DNA of 64,000 nt, taken from positions 1 through 64,000 of the forward strand of contig JABDCA010000012.1 of the NCBI GenBank assembly GCA_013288345.1. The letters are read 5' to 3'. The DNA is from Bacteroidota bacterium (GTDB lineage: Bacteria > Bacteroidota > Bacteroidia > JABEUT01). Below, one piece after another: positions 6,436 to 17,540 of the stretch (positions are counted from its first letter, which is position 1; each line of letters opens with the position of its first letter). The notes under the pieces were generated by a model. It ran no database searches. It worked only from the letters and a program-made list of their open reading frames with translations, and was not told where the DNA came from. The translations under genes and the position numbers were made by a program.

Positions 6436-8493
6436 ATGTATAATAAAAAGAGTGCGGTTGTAATTCTGTTGATTTTTTTAGGAGTTCATGTATTTGGCCA
6501 GCAGGTAAGGTACATCGATTCACTCGTTGTAAGAAGTGCTGCTTTAAATGAAGATACCACTAAGGTTAAACTGCTGAATAAAATTGCCACAGCGTTAAAC
6601 TTCGAAGGGTATCCCAGAGATTCAGCTTTGCTTTTTGCCAATGAAGCCCTTGGGCTTTCTGATAAACTTAATTTTACTGAAGGCCAGGCCAGTGCTTACC
6701 TGAATAAAGGCAGGTATTACAAGAACAAAGGCGATAATGAAAAAGCACTCGATAATTTTTTGAAGGCCCTGAATATTGCTGAGAAAGCAAATAATAAAGT
6801 GCGCATGGGCGACCTGTATGATGTGATGGGCAATTTTTACCGTAAACGCATGAAGAATTACGCCAAAGCACTGGAGTACACTAAAAAAGGGTTGGAGATT
6901 CGCAGAAGTATTGGTAACAATAGCTATGTAGCAATATCACTAAGTAATATAGGCAATATATATTTCGATATGGACAGCAACAAAATGGCATTGCAGTATT
7001 TTACGGAAGGCTTGCAGGTTTTGAAAACACTAGAATCATCCGACACCTCTAAAATATCGAAACAAATTAAAGCGGCGCGGAAAAGCACCGAAGCCGACTT
7101 AGAGAATAATATTGGCAGCGTATATGCCAGTTTAAAAGAATATGATAAAGCCATAGAGTATTATAATGAATGCCTTATAGCATACCAATACCTACAATCG
7201 GATGAGGGTGTGGCTACTTCGTATATTAATATGGGTAACATGTATAATATTAAAGGCGATGTAGAAGAAGGAACCAAATACCTTGAACAAAGCCTTGATA
7301 TATCAAGAAAGATAAATGCAAAGGACCTTATTGCATCGGCTTATGGTTTTTTAGCCGAGGGCTATAGCAAGCAAGGTAATTATCAAAAAGCATTTGAATA
7401 CCAATTGGCACTTTCTAATATAAAAGACTCAATATTTAGTGAAGAGAGTGCCAAGCAGGTAAATGATATGCAGGTGAAATACGATACCGAGAAAAAAGAA
7501 AAAGAAAACCAGATACTGGCCCTTACTGTTAATAAGCAACGAATAATTACTTATTCGGTATTAGCAGGGTTATTACTGGTAATTGGCCTGGCCTTTTTTA
7601 TTTACCGTGGCTATCGCGATAAGCATGCGGCTAACCTTGCACTGGAGGAGAAGAATAAAATAATTGAAGAAAAGAATAAAGACATAACAGACAGCATTAA
7701 TTACGCCAAGCGCATACAAAGCGCTATTTTAACTACCGGTGAATATTTGAAGGAAATGCTAGGTGAGTATTTTGTAATGTATAAACCACGTGATGTTGTG
7801 AGCGGTGATTTCTATTGGTGTTATGCCTATGGCGATAAAGTTATTTTTACGGTGGCCGATTGCACAGGCCATGGCGTTCCCGGTGCACTTATGAGCATGA
7901 TAGGTAACAGCTTATTAAATGAAGTTGTTGTTGAAAATAAAGTAGCTGATGCGGCTAAAATACTTACCGCACTTCGTGCAAGCTTATTGAAAACACTACA
8001 GTTAAAAGGACAGCAAACCATTACCTATGACGGTATGGACATTGTATTATGCGTTTGGGATAAAACGACTAAGGAACTGCAGTTTGCCGGAGCAAATAAT
8101 CCTCATTATCTTGTCAGAGCTAAGGGATCACCTGCATTACAAGAGGATAAAAAAATAAAATTGCACGAGGGCAACGTGTATGAAATAATGCCCGATAAAC
8201 AGCCTATTGGTTATATGGAAGAGAGAATGGATAATCCTTTTTCATCTTATACCATTAAGCTTGCACATGGCGATAATATATATTTAACCAGCGATGGTTA
8301 TGCCGACCAATTTGGCGGAACAGCAGATAAAAAATTCACAAAAAAGAAATTCCGTGAAATGCTTGCAACACTTGGCAATGAACAATTGCATGACCAGAAA
8401 GCCCGCTTGGAGCAGGCATTTAGCCAGTGGCAGGGCAACAACTCGCAGACAGACGATATTTGCATAGTAGGTGTAAAATTCAATTTTGTCTGA
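6436..8493 (+). CDS. TPR-repeat membrane protein with C-terminal SpoIIE/PP2C phosphatase domain
   Basis: A 685-residue protein from the ATG at 6436; a TTG eight codons earlier is less likely because the signal peptide (MYNKKSAVVILLIFLGVHVFGQ) starts here. Residues about 45-350 are tetratricopeptide repeats (NNIGSVYASLKEYDKAIEYY, YINMGNMYNIKGDVEEGTKY). A membrane helix follows (IITYSVLAGLLLVIGLAFFI), then a charged coiled coil (LEEKNKIIEEKNKDI). The end is a SpoIIE-type PPM phosphatase: KPRDVVSGDFYW, VADCTGHGVPGALMSMIGN and NIYLTSDGYADQFGG carry the metal-binding Asp residues. The layout suggests periplasmic TPRs sensing something and a cytoplasmic domain that dephosphorylates a Ser/Thr protein, perhaps an anti-anti-sigma factor. 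No partner gene is adjacent. Confidence 0.87.
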   Translation: MYNKKSAVVILLIFLGVHVFGQQVRYIDSLVVRSAALNEDTTKVKLLNKIATALNFEGYPRDSALLFANEALGLSDKLNFTEGQASAYLNKGRYYKNKGDNEKALDNFLKALNIAEKANNKVRMGDLYDVMGNFYRKRMKNYAKALEYTKKGLEIRRSIGNNSYVAISLSNIGNIYFDMDSNKMALQYFTEGLQVLKTLESSDTSKISKQIKAARKSTEADLENNIGSVYASLKEYDKAIEYYNECLIAYQYLQSDEGVATSYINMGNMYNIKGDVEEGTKYLEQSLDISRKINAKDLIASAYGFLAEGYSKQGNYQKAFEYQLALSNIKDSIFSEESAKQVNDMQVKYDTEKKEKENQILALTVNKQRIITYSVLAGLLLVIGLAFFIYRGYRDKHAANLALEEKNKIIEEKNKDITDSINYAKRIQSAILTTGEYLKEMLGEYFVMYKPRDVVSGDFYWCYAYGDKVIFTVADCTGHGVPGALMSMIGNSLLNEVVVENKVADAAKILTALRASLLKTLQLKGQQTITYDGMDIVLCVWDKTTKELQFAGANNPHYLVRAKGSPALQEDKKIKLHEGNVYEIMPDKQPIGYMEERMDNPFSSYTIKLAHGDNIYLTSDGYADQFGGTADKKFTKKKFREMLATLGNEQLHDQKARLEQAFSQWQGNNSQTDDICIVGVKFNFV

Positions 8494-8567
8494 GCTTGTT
8501 TTTGGAATAAAGCCGAAAAAATAACGATGCAGAGTGAAAAAGAAAGTTTACAGAATGAAAACTTTTA

Positions 8568-8575
8568 TAAATTTG
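8568..8575 (+). promoter_or_regulatory. -7 promoter element (TAAATTTG) of the tRNA cluster
   Basis: TAAATTTG followed by CGCCCCTTTT has the same extended form as the tuf, rplL and rRNA promoters; a TTT about 18 bases upstream stands at the -33 place. The first tRNA begins about 100 bases downstream. Confidence 0.6.
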
Positions 8576-8672
8576 CGCCCCTTTTAAGGAAATAAACTGC
8601 CTTTTGCAGCATATTTTCAAGGGTAAAGTTCTTTGTATTCATAGGCATTTAATGCATACTAAAAATTGTATT

Positions 8673-8746
8673 GCCAGTGTAGCTCAGCTGGCTAGAGCAA
8701 CTGATTTGTAATCAGTAGGTCGCGGGTTCGAGTCCCTTCACTGGCT
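8673..8746 (+). tRNA. tRNA-Thr (anticodon TGT)
   Basis: Complete cloverleaf: acceptor GCCAGTG pairs with CACTGGC, anticodon stem ACTGA/TCAGT encloses TTTGTAA, and the T arm has GGTTCGAGTCC. The CCA end is not encoded. Confidence 0.96.
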
Positions 8747-8771
8747 CATTGGAAGCAGGCAAGTATGTAAC

Positions 8772-8855
8772 GGGGGTATTTCCGGAGTGGCCAAACGGAA
8801 CAGACTGTAAATCTGTCGGCTTACGCCTTCGAAGGTTCGAATCCTTCTGCCCCCT
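8772..8855 (+). tRNA. tRNA-Tyr (anticodon GTA)
   Basis: Acceptor GGGGGTA pairs with TGCCCCC (one G-U). Anticodon stem ACAGA/TCTGT encloses CTGTAAA. A long variable arm (CGGCTTACGCCTTCG region) marks a class II tRNA as expected for Tyr. CCA is not encoded. Confidence 0.95.
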
Positions 8856-8904
8856 CTGAGGTCTGGAAAATCTCAGAATTTTAGTATGCATTGTTAAAAA
8901 TTAA

Positions 8905-8977
8905 GCGGAAGTAGCTCATTTGGTAGAGCGTCAGCCTTCCAAGCTGAGGGTAGCGGGTTCGAGCCCCGTCTTCCGCT
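8905..8977 (+). tRNA. tRNA-Gly (anticodon TCC)
   Basis: Acceptor GCGGAAG pairs with CTTCCGC; anticodon stem TCAGC/GCTGA encloses CTTCCAA. CCA is not encoded. Confidence 0.95.
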
Positions 8978-8985
8978 CAAAAAAG

Positions 8986-9010
8986 CTATTAGCTGTCGGC
9001 TAATAGTTTT
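8986..9010 (+). repeat. Hairpin from GCTATTAGC-type repeat between tRNA-Gly and tRNA-Thr
   Basis: CTATTAGC (8986-8993) and GCTAATAG (8999-9006) pair perfectly and are followed by TTTT. The same GCTATTAGC word occurs twice after tuf (10405-10429). It could be a weak terminator, a processing site or a dispersed short repeat. Confidence 0.5.
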
Positions 9011-9020
9011 GGCTTTATTA

Positions 9021-9093
<73 letters not shown>

Positions 9094-9151
9094 CAAAAAC
9101 GATGGTGTAAAAAAAATGTTACTGACAAGTAAAAGTTATTAATTTTTTTCA

Positions 9152-9159
9152 TATCTTTG
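9152..9159 (+). promoter_or_regulatory. -7 promoter element (TATCTTTG) of tuf
   Basis: TATCTTTGCACCCCC lies 47 bases before the tuf ATG and matches the extended promoter form seen at the rRNA and rplL promoters. Confidence 0.7.
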
Positions 9160-9206
9160 CACCCCCAAAATAAAAACTAGTAAACCAACCAGTAAAATCA
9201 AGCAAT

Positions 9207-10394
<1,188 letters not shown>

Positions 10395-10404
10395 TAAGGA
10401 TATT

Positions 10405-10429
10405 GGCTATTAGCCAGTAGCTATTAGCC
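10405..10429 (+). repeat. Two direct copies of GCTATTAGCC between tuf and tRNA-Trp
   Basis: GGCTATTAGCC (10405-10415) and GCTATTAGCC (10420-10429) are separated by AGTA. Each is itself nearly palindromic. The word also forms the hairpin at 8986-9010. Confidence 0.5.
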
Positions 10430-10437
10430 GTTATCAA

Positions 10438-10510
10438 ACGGGTGTAGCTCAATTGGTAGAGTAGCGGTCTCCAAAACCGTTGGCTGGGAGTTCGAGTCTC
10501 TCCACCCGTG
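10438..10510 (+). tRNA. tRNA-Trp (anticodon CCA)
   Basis: Acceptor ACGGGTG pairs with CACCCGT; the anticodon stem GCGGT/ACCGT encloses CTCCAAA. It lies directly before secE, as in many Bacteroidota. The 3' CCA is not encoded. Confidence 0.95.
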
Positions 10511-10527
10511 CGTAAACAGAATGAAAC

Positions 10528-10716
10528 ATGAGTAAAGTAGGAACATACATAGATGAAGTAACTGAGGAGCTTACCAAAAAAGTAAGCTGGCCCACCTGGG
10601 CTGAATTACAGAGTAGCGCAGTAGTAGTACTGGTTGCTTCGTTAATCATGTCAGCTATTATATTTTGTATGGACTTTGCTTTCCGTGAAATAATGACGGC
10701 TTTTTATAAAATATAA
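10528..10716 (+). CDS. secE: Preprotein translocase subunit SecE
   Basis: A 62-residue protein with the family motif KKVSWPTWAEL (residues 17-27) followed by one membrane helix (AVVVLVASLIMSAIIFCMDFA). This is the short, single-helix form of SecE, which clamps SecY in the inner-membrane Sec channel. It lies 17 bases after tRNA-Trp and 12 bases before nusG, the classic secE-nusG pair. Confidence 0.95.
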   Translation: MSKVGTYIDEVTEELTKKVSWPTWAELQSSAVVVLVASLIMSAIIFCMDFAFREIMTAFYKI

Positions 10717-10728
10717 CCTACCGGCACA

Positions 10729-11325
10729 ATGACAACCGAAAACGTACAAGTAACCAAAACTTCAGGAACCGGCAGCGATGCGCAGGTTAAGAAGTGGTAT
10801 GTGCTTAGGGCTATAAGCGGTAAAGAAAAGAAGGTAAAGCAGCATATTGAGTTTGAAGTTAACAGACTTAAACTTCAGCAATATATATCGCAGGTGCTTA
10901 TACCAATGGAAAAGTACATTCAGATAAAGAATGGTAAGAAAATAAACAAGGAAAGAAGTTATTTTCCGGGTTATGTGCTTATTGAGGCTGCTCTGGTTGG
11001 TGAGTTGCCACACGTACTTAAAAGCATTCCGGGTGTAATTGGTTTCTTAGGTAGCAAAAAGGGCGACGATCCGGTTCCATTACGTTTAGCAGAAGCTAAC
11101 CGTATTTTGGGTAAGGTTGACGAACTTTCTGAAACCGATGCTGAAATGAACATCAAGTTCATGGTAGGTGAAACCATTAAGATCATCGATGGTCCTTTCA
11201 ACAGCTTTATTGGTACCATTGAAGAAGTGAATGACGAAAAGAAACGCTTAAAGGTGAGTGTGAAGATATTTGGAAGAAAGACTCCGCTTGAGTTGAGTTA
11301 TATTCAAGTGAAAAAAGAAAGTTAA
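10729..11325 (+). CDS. nusG: Transcription termination/antitermination factor NusG
   Basis: A 198-residue protein. The N-terminal NGN domain starts KKWYVLRAISGKEKKVKQHI; the KOW domain near the C-terminus reads VGETIKIIDGPFNSFIGTIEEVN. NusG binds the RNA polymerase clamp, aids elongation and couples to Rho or ribosomal protein S10. The boxA-like sequences in the rRNA operon of this window are possible sites of NusG-dependent antitermination. It follows secE by 12 bases and precedes rplK by 28 bases, so it is probably on the same transcript. Confidence 0.97.
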   Translation: MTTENVQVTKTSGTGSDAQVKKWYVLRAISGKEKKVKQHIEFEVNRLKLQQYISQVLIPMEKYIQIKNGKKINKERSYFPGYVLIEAALVGELPHVLKSIPGVIGFLGSKKGDDPVPLRLAEANRILGKVDELSETDAEMNIKFMVGETIKIIDGPFNSFIGTIEEVNDEKKRLKVSVKIFGRKTPLELSYIQVKKES

Positions 11326-11353
11326 TAGTATAATTTTATAAATACAGTATATC

Positions 11354-11776
11354 ATGGCTAAGGAAGTATCAGGACTGGTAAAACTACAAGTAAAGGGCGG
11401 CGCGGCTAACCCGGCTCCTCCTATTGGTCCTGCATTAGGTGCAAAGGGTGTGAACATTATGGAATTCTGTAAGCAGTTCAATGCCCGTACACAAGACCAG
11501 GCTGGCAAAACATTGCCTGTAATTATTACAGTTTATTCTGATAAGTCTTTCGATTTTATTATTAAAAAGCCACCTGTTGCAGCGCAAATAAAGGAAGCTT
11601 TGAAAATTGAATCGGGTTCTGCTGAATCGAACAAAAAGAAAATTGGCAAGATAAACAACGATCAAATTAAGAAGATAGCAGAAAATAAAATGTCCGATTT
11701 AAACTGCTTTACTGTAGAATCTGCCATGGAAATGGTTAAGGGTACTGCAAGAAGCATGGGTATTGAAGTAATTTAA
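11354..11776 (+). CDS. rplK: 50S ribosomal protein L11
   Basis: A 140-residue protein with the Pro-rich N-terminal block [21 protein letters not shown] and the C-terminal rRNA-binding domain ending [10 protein letters not shown]11 binds the GTPase-associated region of 23S rRNA and is needed for RelA activation by uncharged tRNA. The gene is followed by rplA after 25 bases. I see no clear L1-binding mimic in the 28-base gap upstream. Confidence 0.98.
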   Translation: MAKEVSGLVKLQVKGGAANPAPPIGPALGAKGVNIMEFCKQFNARTQDQAGKTLPVIITVYSDKSFDFIIKKPPVAAQIKEALKIESGSAESNKKKIGKINNDQIKKIAENKMSDLNCFTVESAMEMVKGTARSMGIEVI

Positions 11777-11801
11777 GTAACAAAATTAATTGTCCGCAGT
11801 C

Positions 11802-12497
11802 ATGGCAAAACTTACAAAAAAACGCAAACTCGCACTGTCGAAATACGACCAAGCTAAGGCTTATCCTATTGCAGATGCAGCTAAAATATTAAAAGAAATT
11901 TCATCGGCTAAGTTCGACCCATCTATCGAGATGAGTGTTAGGCTTGGTATTGATGTAAAGCAAGCTAACCAAATGGTTAGAGGCACAGTTACCCTTCCGC
12001 ACGGAACCGGTAAAACTGTACGTATCCTTGTTCTTTGCACTCCTGATAAGGAAGCAGAAGCAAAGGCTGCAGGTGCTGACTTTGTTGGGCTTGATGAATA
12101 TATTACCAAAATTAAAGCCGGCTGGACCGATGTGGATGTAGTTATTGCTACACCTGCAACAATGGGTAAAGTTGGTGCATTAGGTAAAATATTAGGCCCA
12201 AGAGGCTTAATGCCAAACCCTAAAATTGGTACCGTTACTATGGAAGTAGGTAAAGCGGTTAGCGATGCTAAGGGTGGTAAAATAGAATACAAGGCAGATA
12301 AGGATGGCATTGTACACGTATCGGTTGGTAAAATTTCTTTTGATGAGCAAAAGATTGCTGAAAACATCAACGAATTTGTACAGACCATTGTAAAAGCCAG
12401 GCCTTCGGCAGCGAAGGGCGCTTACATAAGGAGCATGTTTATGTCGAGCACCATGAGCCCAAGCATAGAAATAGAAACTAAGTCATACGGCTTTTAA
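11802..12497 (+). CDS. rplA: 50S ribosomal protein L1
   Basis: A 231-residue protein. I start it at the ATG 11802 ([16 protein letters not shown]); a TTG four codons earlier is possible but would add only MSAV. Typical blocks are [36 protein letters not shown] and [20 protein letters not shown]1 binds helix 76-78 of 23S rRNA to form the mobile stalk at the E site and often represses its own operon. It stands 25 bases after rplK and 25 before rplJ. Confidence 0.98.
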   Translation: MAKLTKKRKLALSKYDQAKAYPIADAAKILKEISSAKFDPSIEMSVRLGIDVKQANQMVRGTVTLPHGTGKTVRILVLCTPDKEAEAKAAGADFVGLDEYITKIKAGWTDVDVVIATPATMGKVGALGKILGPRGLMPNPKIGTVTMEVGKAVSDAKGGKIEYKADKDGIVHVSVGKISFDEQKIAENINEFVQTIVKARPSAAKGAYIRSMFMSSTMSPSIEIETKSYGF

Positions 12498-12522
12498 TTA
12501 AACCTGATCAACAATACAGGCC

Positions 12523-13053
12523 ATGAATAAAAAAGAAAAAAACCAGATAATAGATGAATTAGTTACACGTTTGAACGGTAACAAAAACTTCTATTTAGCA
12601 GATACATCTACCTTAACCGGTATAAAGGTGAATAGCCTACGCAGAATTTGCTTTGAAAAGAAAGTAGAAATGACTGTGGTTAAGAACACCCTTTTGCGTA
12701 AAGCATTAGAAAAATCAGTACACGCTTCTCATTTAGAGCCTGTATATGGTACATTAGTAGGTAATACAGCCGTATTGTTTGGCGAACAGCCAAGCGATCC
12801 TGCAAGGATTATGAAAGAATTCCGTATTACCAACAGTAAACCTACTCTTAAAGCTGCATTTGTAGAAGAAAGCGTATATATTGGTGACGACCAGTTAGAA
12901 GTGTTAAGCTCACTGAAGACCAAAAACGAGCTTATTGCCGATATTATCGCCCTTCTCCAGTCGCCTGCTAAAAATGTTATCGGAGCCCTGCAATCGGGTG
13001 GTAACAAGCTTAGCGGCATAGTGAAAACATTAGGAGATAGAGAAGAAAAATAA
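12523..13053 (+). CDS. rplJ: 50S ribosomal protein L10
   Basis: A 176-residue protein. The N-terminal rRNA-binding domain includes NSLRRICFEKKVEMTVVKNT (residues 36-55); the C-terminal helix that holds L7/L12 dimers is QSGGNKLSGIVKTLGDREE. L10 forms the base of the ribosomal stalk. The gap to rplL (98 bases) holds a separate promoter, so stalk protein L7/L12 can be made in excess over L10. Confidence 0.97.
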   Translation: MNKKEKNQIIDELVTRLNGNKNFYLADTSTLTGIKVNSLRRICFEKKVEMTVVKNTLLRKALEKSVHASHLEPVYGTLVGNTAVLFGEQPSDPARIMKEFRITNSKPTLKAAFVEESVYIGDDQLEVLSSLKTKNELIADIIALLQSPAKNVIGALQSGGNKLSGIVKTLGDREEK

Positions 13054-13101
13054 TTTTTGAAAAAATATTAACAAAAATTTATTTTGCTATAAAAATAATC
13101 G

Positions 13102-13109
13102 TATCTTTG
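13102..13109 (+). promoter_or_regulatory. -7 promoter element (TATCTTTG) of rplL
   Basis: TATCTTTGCGCCCC within the rplJ-rplL gap matches the extended promoter form of tuf and rRNA. The ATG is 42 bases downstream. L7/L12 is the only multi-copy ribosomal protein, which gives a reason for an extra promoter. Confidence 0.65.
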
Positions 13110-13151
13110 CGCCCCTTTAAAAATAAATAAATCAAATAAAAACAATAACCA

Positions 13152-13529
13152 ATGGCAGACTTAAAAGCATTCGCAGAACAGTTGGTTGGCTTAACAGTAA
13201 AAGAAGTCAACGAATTAGCAAAAATATTAAAAGATGAGCACGGAATCGAGCCAGCTGCTGCTGCAGTTGCTGTAGCTGCCGGTGGCGGTGCTGCAGGTGG
13301 AGCTGCTGCTGCAGCTAAGACCACTTTTGACGTAATCCTCAAGAGCGGTGGACAAGCTAAGTTACAAGTTGTGAAAGTTGTAAAAGAACTTACCGGCTTA
13401 GGCTTAAAAGAATCTAAAGACCTAGTTGACGGTGCTCCAAAGCCCGTAAAAGAAGGCGTTTCTAAAGAAGAAGCAGAATCTCTTAAAGCAAAATTAACCG
13501 AAGCAGGAGCTGAAGTTGAAGTTAAGTAA
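13152..13529 (+). CDS. rplL: 50S ribosomal protein L7/L12
   Basis: A 125-residue protein. The N-terminal dimerisation helix ([20 protein letters not shown]) is joined by an Ala/Gly-rich hinge ([19 protein letters not shown]) to the C-terminal factor-binding domain ([40 protein letters not shown]). Four copies or more on the stalk recruit EF-Tu and EF-G. A hairpin lies in the 157-base gap before rpoB and may reduce read-through into the polymerase genes. Confidence 0.98.
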   Translation: MADLKAFAEQLVGLTVKEVNELAKILKDEHGIEPAAAAVAVAAGGGAAGGAAAAAKTTFDVILKSGGQAKLQVVKVVKELTGLGLKESKDLVDGAPKPVKEGVSKEEAESLKAKLTEAGAEVEVK

Positions 13530-13556
13530 GCTTTCTACGGTTTTATATTTCTGTAA

Positions 13557-13590
13557 GGACAAAGTTGCCCCTGAAAAGGCGACCTTGTCC
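13557..13590 (+). promoter_or_regulatory. Hairpin in the rplL-rpoB gap, possible attenuator or RNase III site
   Basis: GGACAAAGTTGCC (13557-13569) pairs with GGCGACCTTGTCC (13578-13590) with one mismatch and one G-U; CTTTATTCTTT follows. In E. coli the same gap holds a partial terminator and an RNase III site; equivalence here is inferred from place and shape. Confidence 0.5.
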
Positions 13591-13686
13591 CTTTATTCTT
13601 TAAGCGTTCTTTTTCACAGTTTATCCAGGTAGCTTTTAAAGCTAGTTGGCTTTACAGGCTATCCAACATTTTAATACTTCTGTATT

Positions 13687-16600
13687 ATGTCTGCTACTAC
13701 AAACAAGAAAAAACAGCGTATCAATTTCTCGACCACCCGGTTCAAGTTCGACTATCCGGATTTTCTTGATATACAGCTTCAGTCCTTCAGGGACTTTTTC
13801 CAGTTGGAAACAACTCCTGAAAATCGTAAAAATGAAGGCTTATACAAAGCTTTCATGGAAAACTTCCCGATTAGCGATGCCCGTAACGTATTCGTGCTTG
13901 AGTTCCTCGATTATTTCGTAGATCCTCCACGTTATACCATGGACGAGTGTATCGAAAGGGGGCCTTACTTACAGTGTTCCTCTTAAATCTAAGATGAAAC
14001 TGTATTGTAACGATCCTAACCACGTTGATTTCGAAACTATTATTCAGGATGTGTACCTCGGTACCATTCCATATATGACCCCAAGGGGTTCATTTATCAT
14101 TAACGGCGCTGAGCGCGTTGTGGTATCGCAGTTACACCGTTCACCTGGTGTATTCTTCGGCCAAAGCCGCCACCCGAATGGTACTAAGCTGTATTCAGCA
14201 CGTATTATCCCTTTCAAGGGAGCATGGATGGAGTTTGCTACAGACATCAACAATGTACTGTACGCTTACATCGACCGTAAAAAGAAATTGCCTGTAACCA
14301 CCCTTTTCAGGGCTATAGGTTTTGAAACAGATAAGCAGATACTTGAGCTCTTCGGCCTTGCCGATGAAATAAAAGTAAGCAAAGCTGCGCTTGAAAAAGC
14401 TATTGGCCGTAAGCTTGCTGCAAGGGTATTGCGTACATGGGTAGAAGATTTCGTGGATGAAGATACCGGTGAAGTAGTATCTATCGAACGTAACGAAGTT
14501 GTTGTAGAACGTGAAACTATCCTTGAAGAACAACATATTGAGCGTATCCTGAATTCTAAAACAGAACATATCATTCTGCATAAGGAAGACAAGAAATCGA
14601 TTGATTACGCTATCATTTACAGCACACTTCAAAAAGATACTACCAACTCTACAAAAGAAGCGGTTCACTTTATCTATCACCTGTTAAGGAGCACTGAACC
14701 ACCTGATGAAGAAACCGCACGCGGTATCATCGACAAGTTGTTCTTCTCTGATAAGAGGTATGATCTTGGAGAAGTTGGACGTTTCCGTATCAACAAAAAA
14801 TTAAACCTGCAAACCCCTGAAACAACAAGGGTTTTGACTCGTGAAGATATTATAGCTATTGTTAAGTACCTTATTGCCCTTATCAACTCAAATGCTGATG
14901 TGGATGATATTGACCACTTAAGTAACAGGCGCGTAAGGACAGTTGGCGAGCAGTTATATGCTCAGTTCAGCGTTGGTTTAGCACGTATGTCAAGAACCAT
15001 TCGTGAAAGGATGAACGTAAGGGATAACGAAGTATTTACTCCGCTTGACCTTATCAATGCCAAATCGCTTACATCTGTTATCAACTCATTCTTTGGTACC
15101 AACCAATTATCACAGTTCCTGGATCAGGTTAATCCACTTACTGAACTTACAAACAAACGTAGGTTATCGGCAATTGGTCCTGGCGGTTTATCAAGAGAAC
15201 GTGCTGGTTTTGAGGTACGTGACGTACACTATACCCACTATGGCAGAATGTGCCCGATTGAAACACCGGAAGGTCCGAACATCGGTCTGATTTCTTCATT
15301 GTGCGTATTTGCAAAGATCAACCCACTTGGGTTTATTGAAACCCCTTATCATACAGTTACAAATGGTAAAATAGATCCTTCGGTGGAGCCTACTTACCTT
15401 ACTGCTGAAGAAGAGGACAATCAGATCATTGCTCCTGCTAACACCGCAATCTCGGAGAGTGGTTCATTAGCAGAAGCGAAGGTGAAAGTTCGTCAGAAAG
15501 GCGATTTCCCAATTATAGAAAAGAACAAAGTTCAGTTAATGGACGTTGCCGCAAACCAAATTGCATCAATAGCTGCATCGCTCATTCCGTTCCTTGAGCA
15601 TGATGATGCTAACCGTGCTTTGATGGGATCGAATATGCAACGCCAGGCAGTTCCTCTTATGAGGCCTGAAGCTCCTATTGTGGGCACAGGACTTGAAGAA
15701 AGCGTAGCTAAATTCTCAAGAATATTAGTTTCGGCTGAAGGTACAGGTATTGTGGAAAGGGTAGATGCGAAAGAGATCGTTATCCGTTACAACCGCACCG
15801 AGGAAGAAAAACTGATGAGCTTTGATGATGATATTAAAGCATATTCATTAACCAAGTTCAGAAAAACTAACCAAAGTACCTCTGTAAACCTTCGCCCTAT
15901 TGTTAAGAAGGGTGATAAGGTTACCAAAGGACAAATACTTTGCGATGGTTATGCTACAAAAGACGGAGAGCTTGCACTCGGCCGTAACCTGAAAGTGGCA
16001 TTTATGCCATGGAAAGGCTACAACTTTGAGGATGCTATCGTTATTTCTGAACGTGTAGTACGTGAAGATTTATTCACATCTATACACATTGATGAGTACG
16101 CATTAGAAGTTCGTGATACACGCCGTGGCCCTGAAGAACTTACACCGGATATACCTAACGTAAGTGAGGAAGCTACCAAGAACCTGGATGAGAAAGGTAT
16201 CATTCGCGTTGGTGTAGAAGTTCACGAAGGCGACATACTTATTGGTAAAATTACCCCTAAGGGAGAAAGTGATCCTTCACCGGAAGAAAAACTGTTGCGC
16301 GCTATATTCGGCGACAAAGCTGGTGATGTAAAAGACGCTTCTTTACGTGTTCCATCGGGTGTTGAGGGTATGGTTATTGACCGTAAGCTCTTCGCTAAAT
16401 ACTTAAAAGACAAGAAGACCAAGACCGATGAAAAGGTGTTGATCGATAAGATAGACAAAGAACATGACCATGATGCTGCTGAACTTAAATCTCAGTTGGT
16501 AGATAAGCTGTTCATTGTACTTAACGGAAAAGTATCGAATGGTGTGAACAATAACCTGAAGGAAGAAATTATTCCTAAGGGCACTAAGTACACACAAAAG

Positions 16601-17503
16601 ATTCTTGAAAAGGTAAACTTCCTGGAAGTTAATCCTAAGCGTTGGACACATGATAAGGATAAGAATGCGGTTATTGAACAAATAATCCACAACTATACCC
16701 TTGCATACAACGAACTGCTTGGTATTAACAAGCGCCAGAAGTTCACCATTACTGTAGGTGATGAATTACCATCAGGTGTGAACCAGATATCGAAAGTTTA
16801 CCTTGCTCAAAAGCGTAAGCTGAGAGTAGGTGATAAAATGGCGGGTCGTCACGGTAACAAAGGTGTTGTTGCACGTATTGTAAGAGAAGAAGATATGCCG
16901 TTCCTTGAAGATGGAACCCCGGTTGATATTGTACTTAACCCGTTGGGTGTGCCTTCTCGTATGAACCTTGGACAGATTTATGAAACTGTGTTAGGCTGGG
17001 CCGGAGAGAAATTGGGTGTTAAATTTGCAACCCCTATTTTCGACGGAGCTACCTTAGACCAGATCAGCGAATACACTGAAAAAGCAGGCATACCTCCATT
17101 CGGAAGTACTTACTTATGCGATGGCGGAACAGGAGAACGTTTTGACCAACCTGCTACTGTAGGTATTATATACATGCTGAAACTTGCACACATGGTAGAT
17201 GACAAGATGCACGCACGTTCTATCGGTCCATACTCACTCATTACACAGCAACCATTGGGCGGTAAAGCTCAATTTGGTGGCCAGCGTTTTGGTGAAATGG
17301 AAGTTTGGGCGCTTGAGGCATTCGGTGCATCACACATTCTGCAGGAAATGCTTACCATTAAAGCGGATGACGTTGTGGGCAGAGCCAAGAGTTACGAGGC
17401 AATTGTGAAAGGTGAAGCATTACCTACACCTGGCATACCGGAATCATTCAACGTGTTGTTGCATGAGTTGCATGGTTTGGGCCTCGAAATTAAAATGGAT
17501 TAA
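13687..17503 (+). CDS. rpoB: RNA polymerase beta subunit, frame broken once near codon 92
   Basis: The first 13.7-14.0 kb part reads [14 protein letters not shown] to CIERG and then runs out of frame to a stop at 13984-13986. From there the correct protein continues one frame over (expected [20 protein letters not shown]) to 17503. The break coincides with five G at 13958-13962; four G would restore the frame. With that correction the product is about 1,271 residues and carries the usual blocks: [13 protein letters not shown], the rifampicin-region block [17 protein letters not shown] with [29 protein letters not shown], and the C-terminal [20 protein letters not shown]. RpoB is essential and single here, so an indel in the data is by far the best explanation. 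rpoC follows after 37 bases. Confidence 0.95.
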
Positions 17504-17540
17504 TTAGATTAGTTAAGAACACTCTAAATAAAAACAAAAT

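Noticed and set aside
11861-12388. Long antisense frame opposite rplA (175 codons)
   Set aside because: Codon mirror of a highly expressed gene with no family likeness and no promoter.
13954-13970. Programmed frameshift signal in rpoB
   Set aside because: No canonical slippery heptamer fits the needed direction, and three other breaks in the window also lie at homopolymers, so an indel error is favoured.
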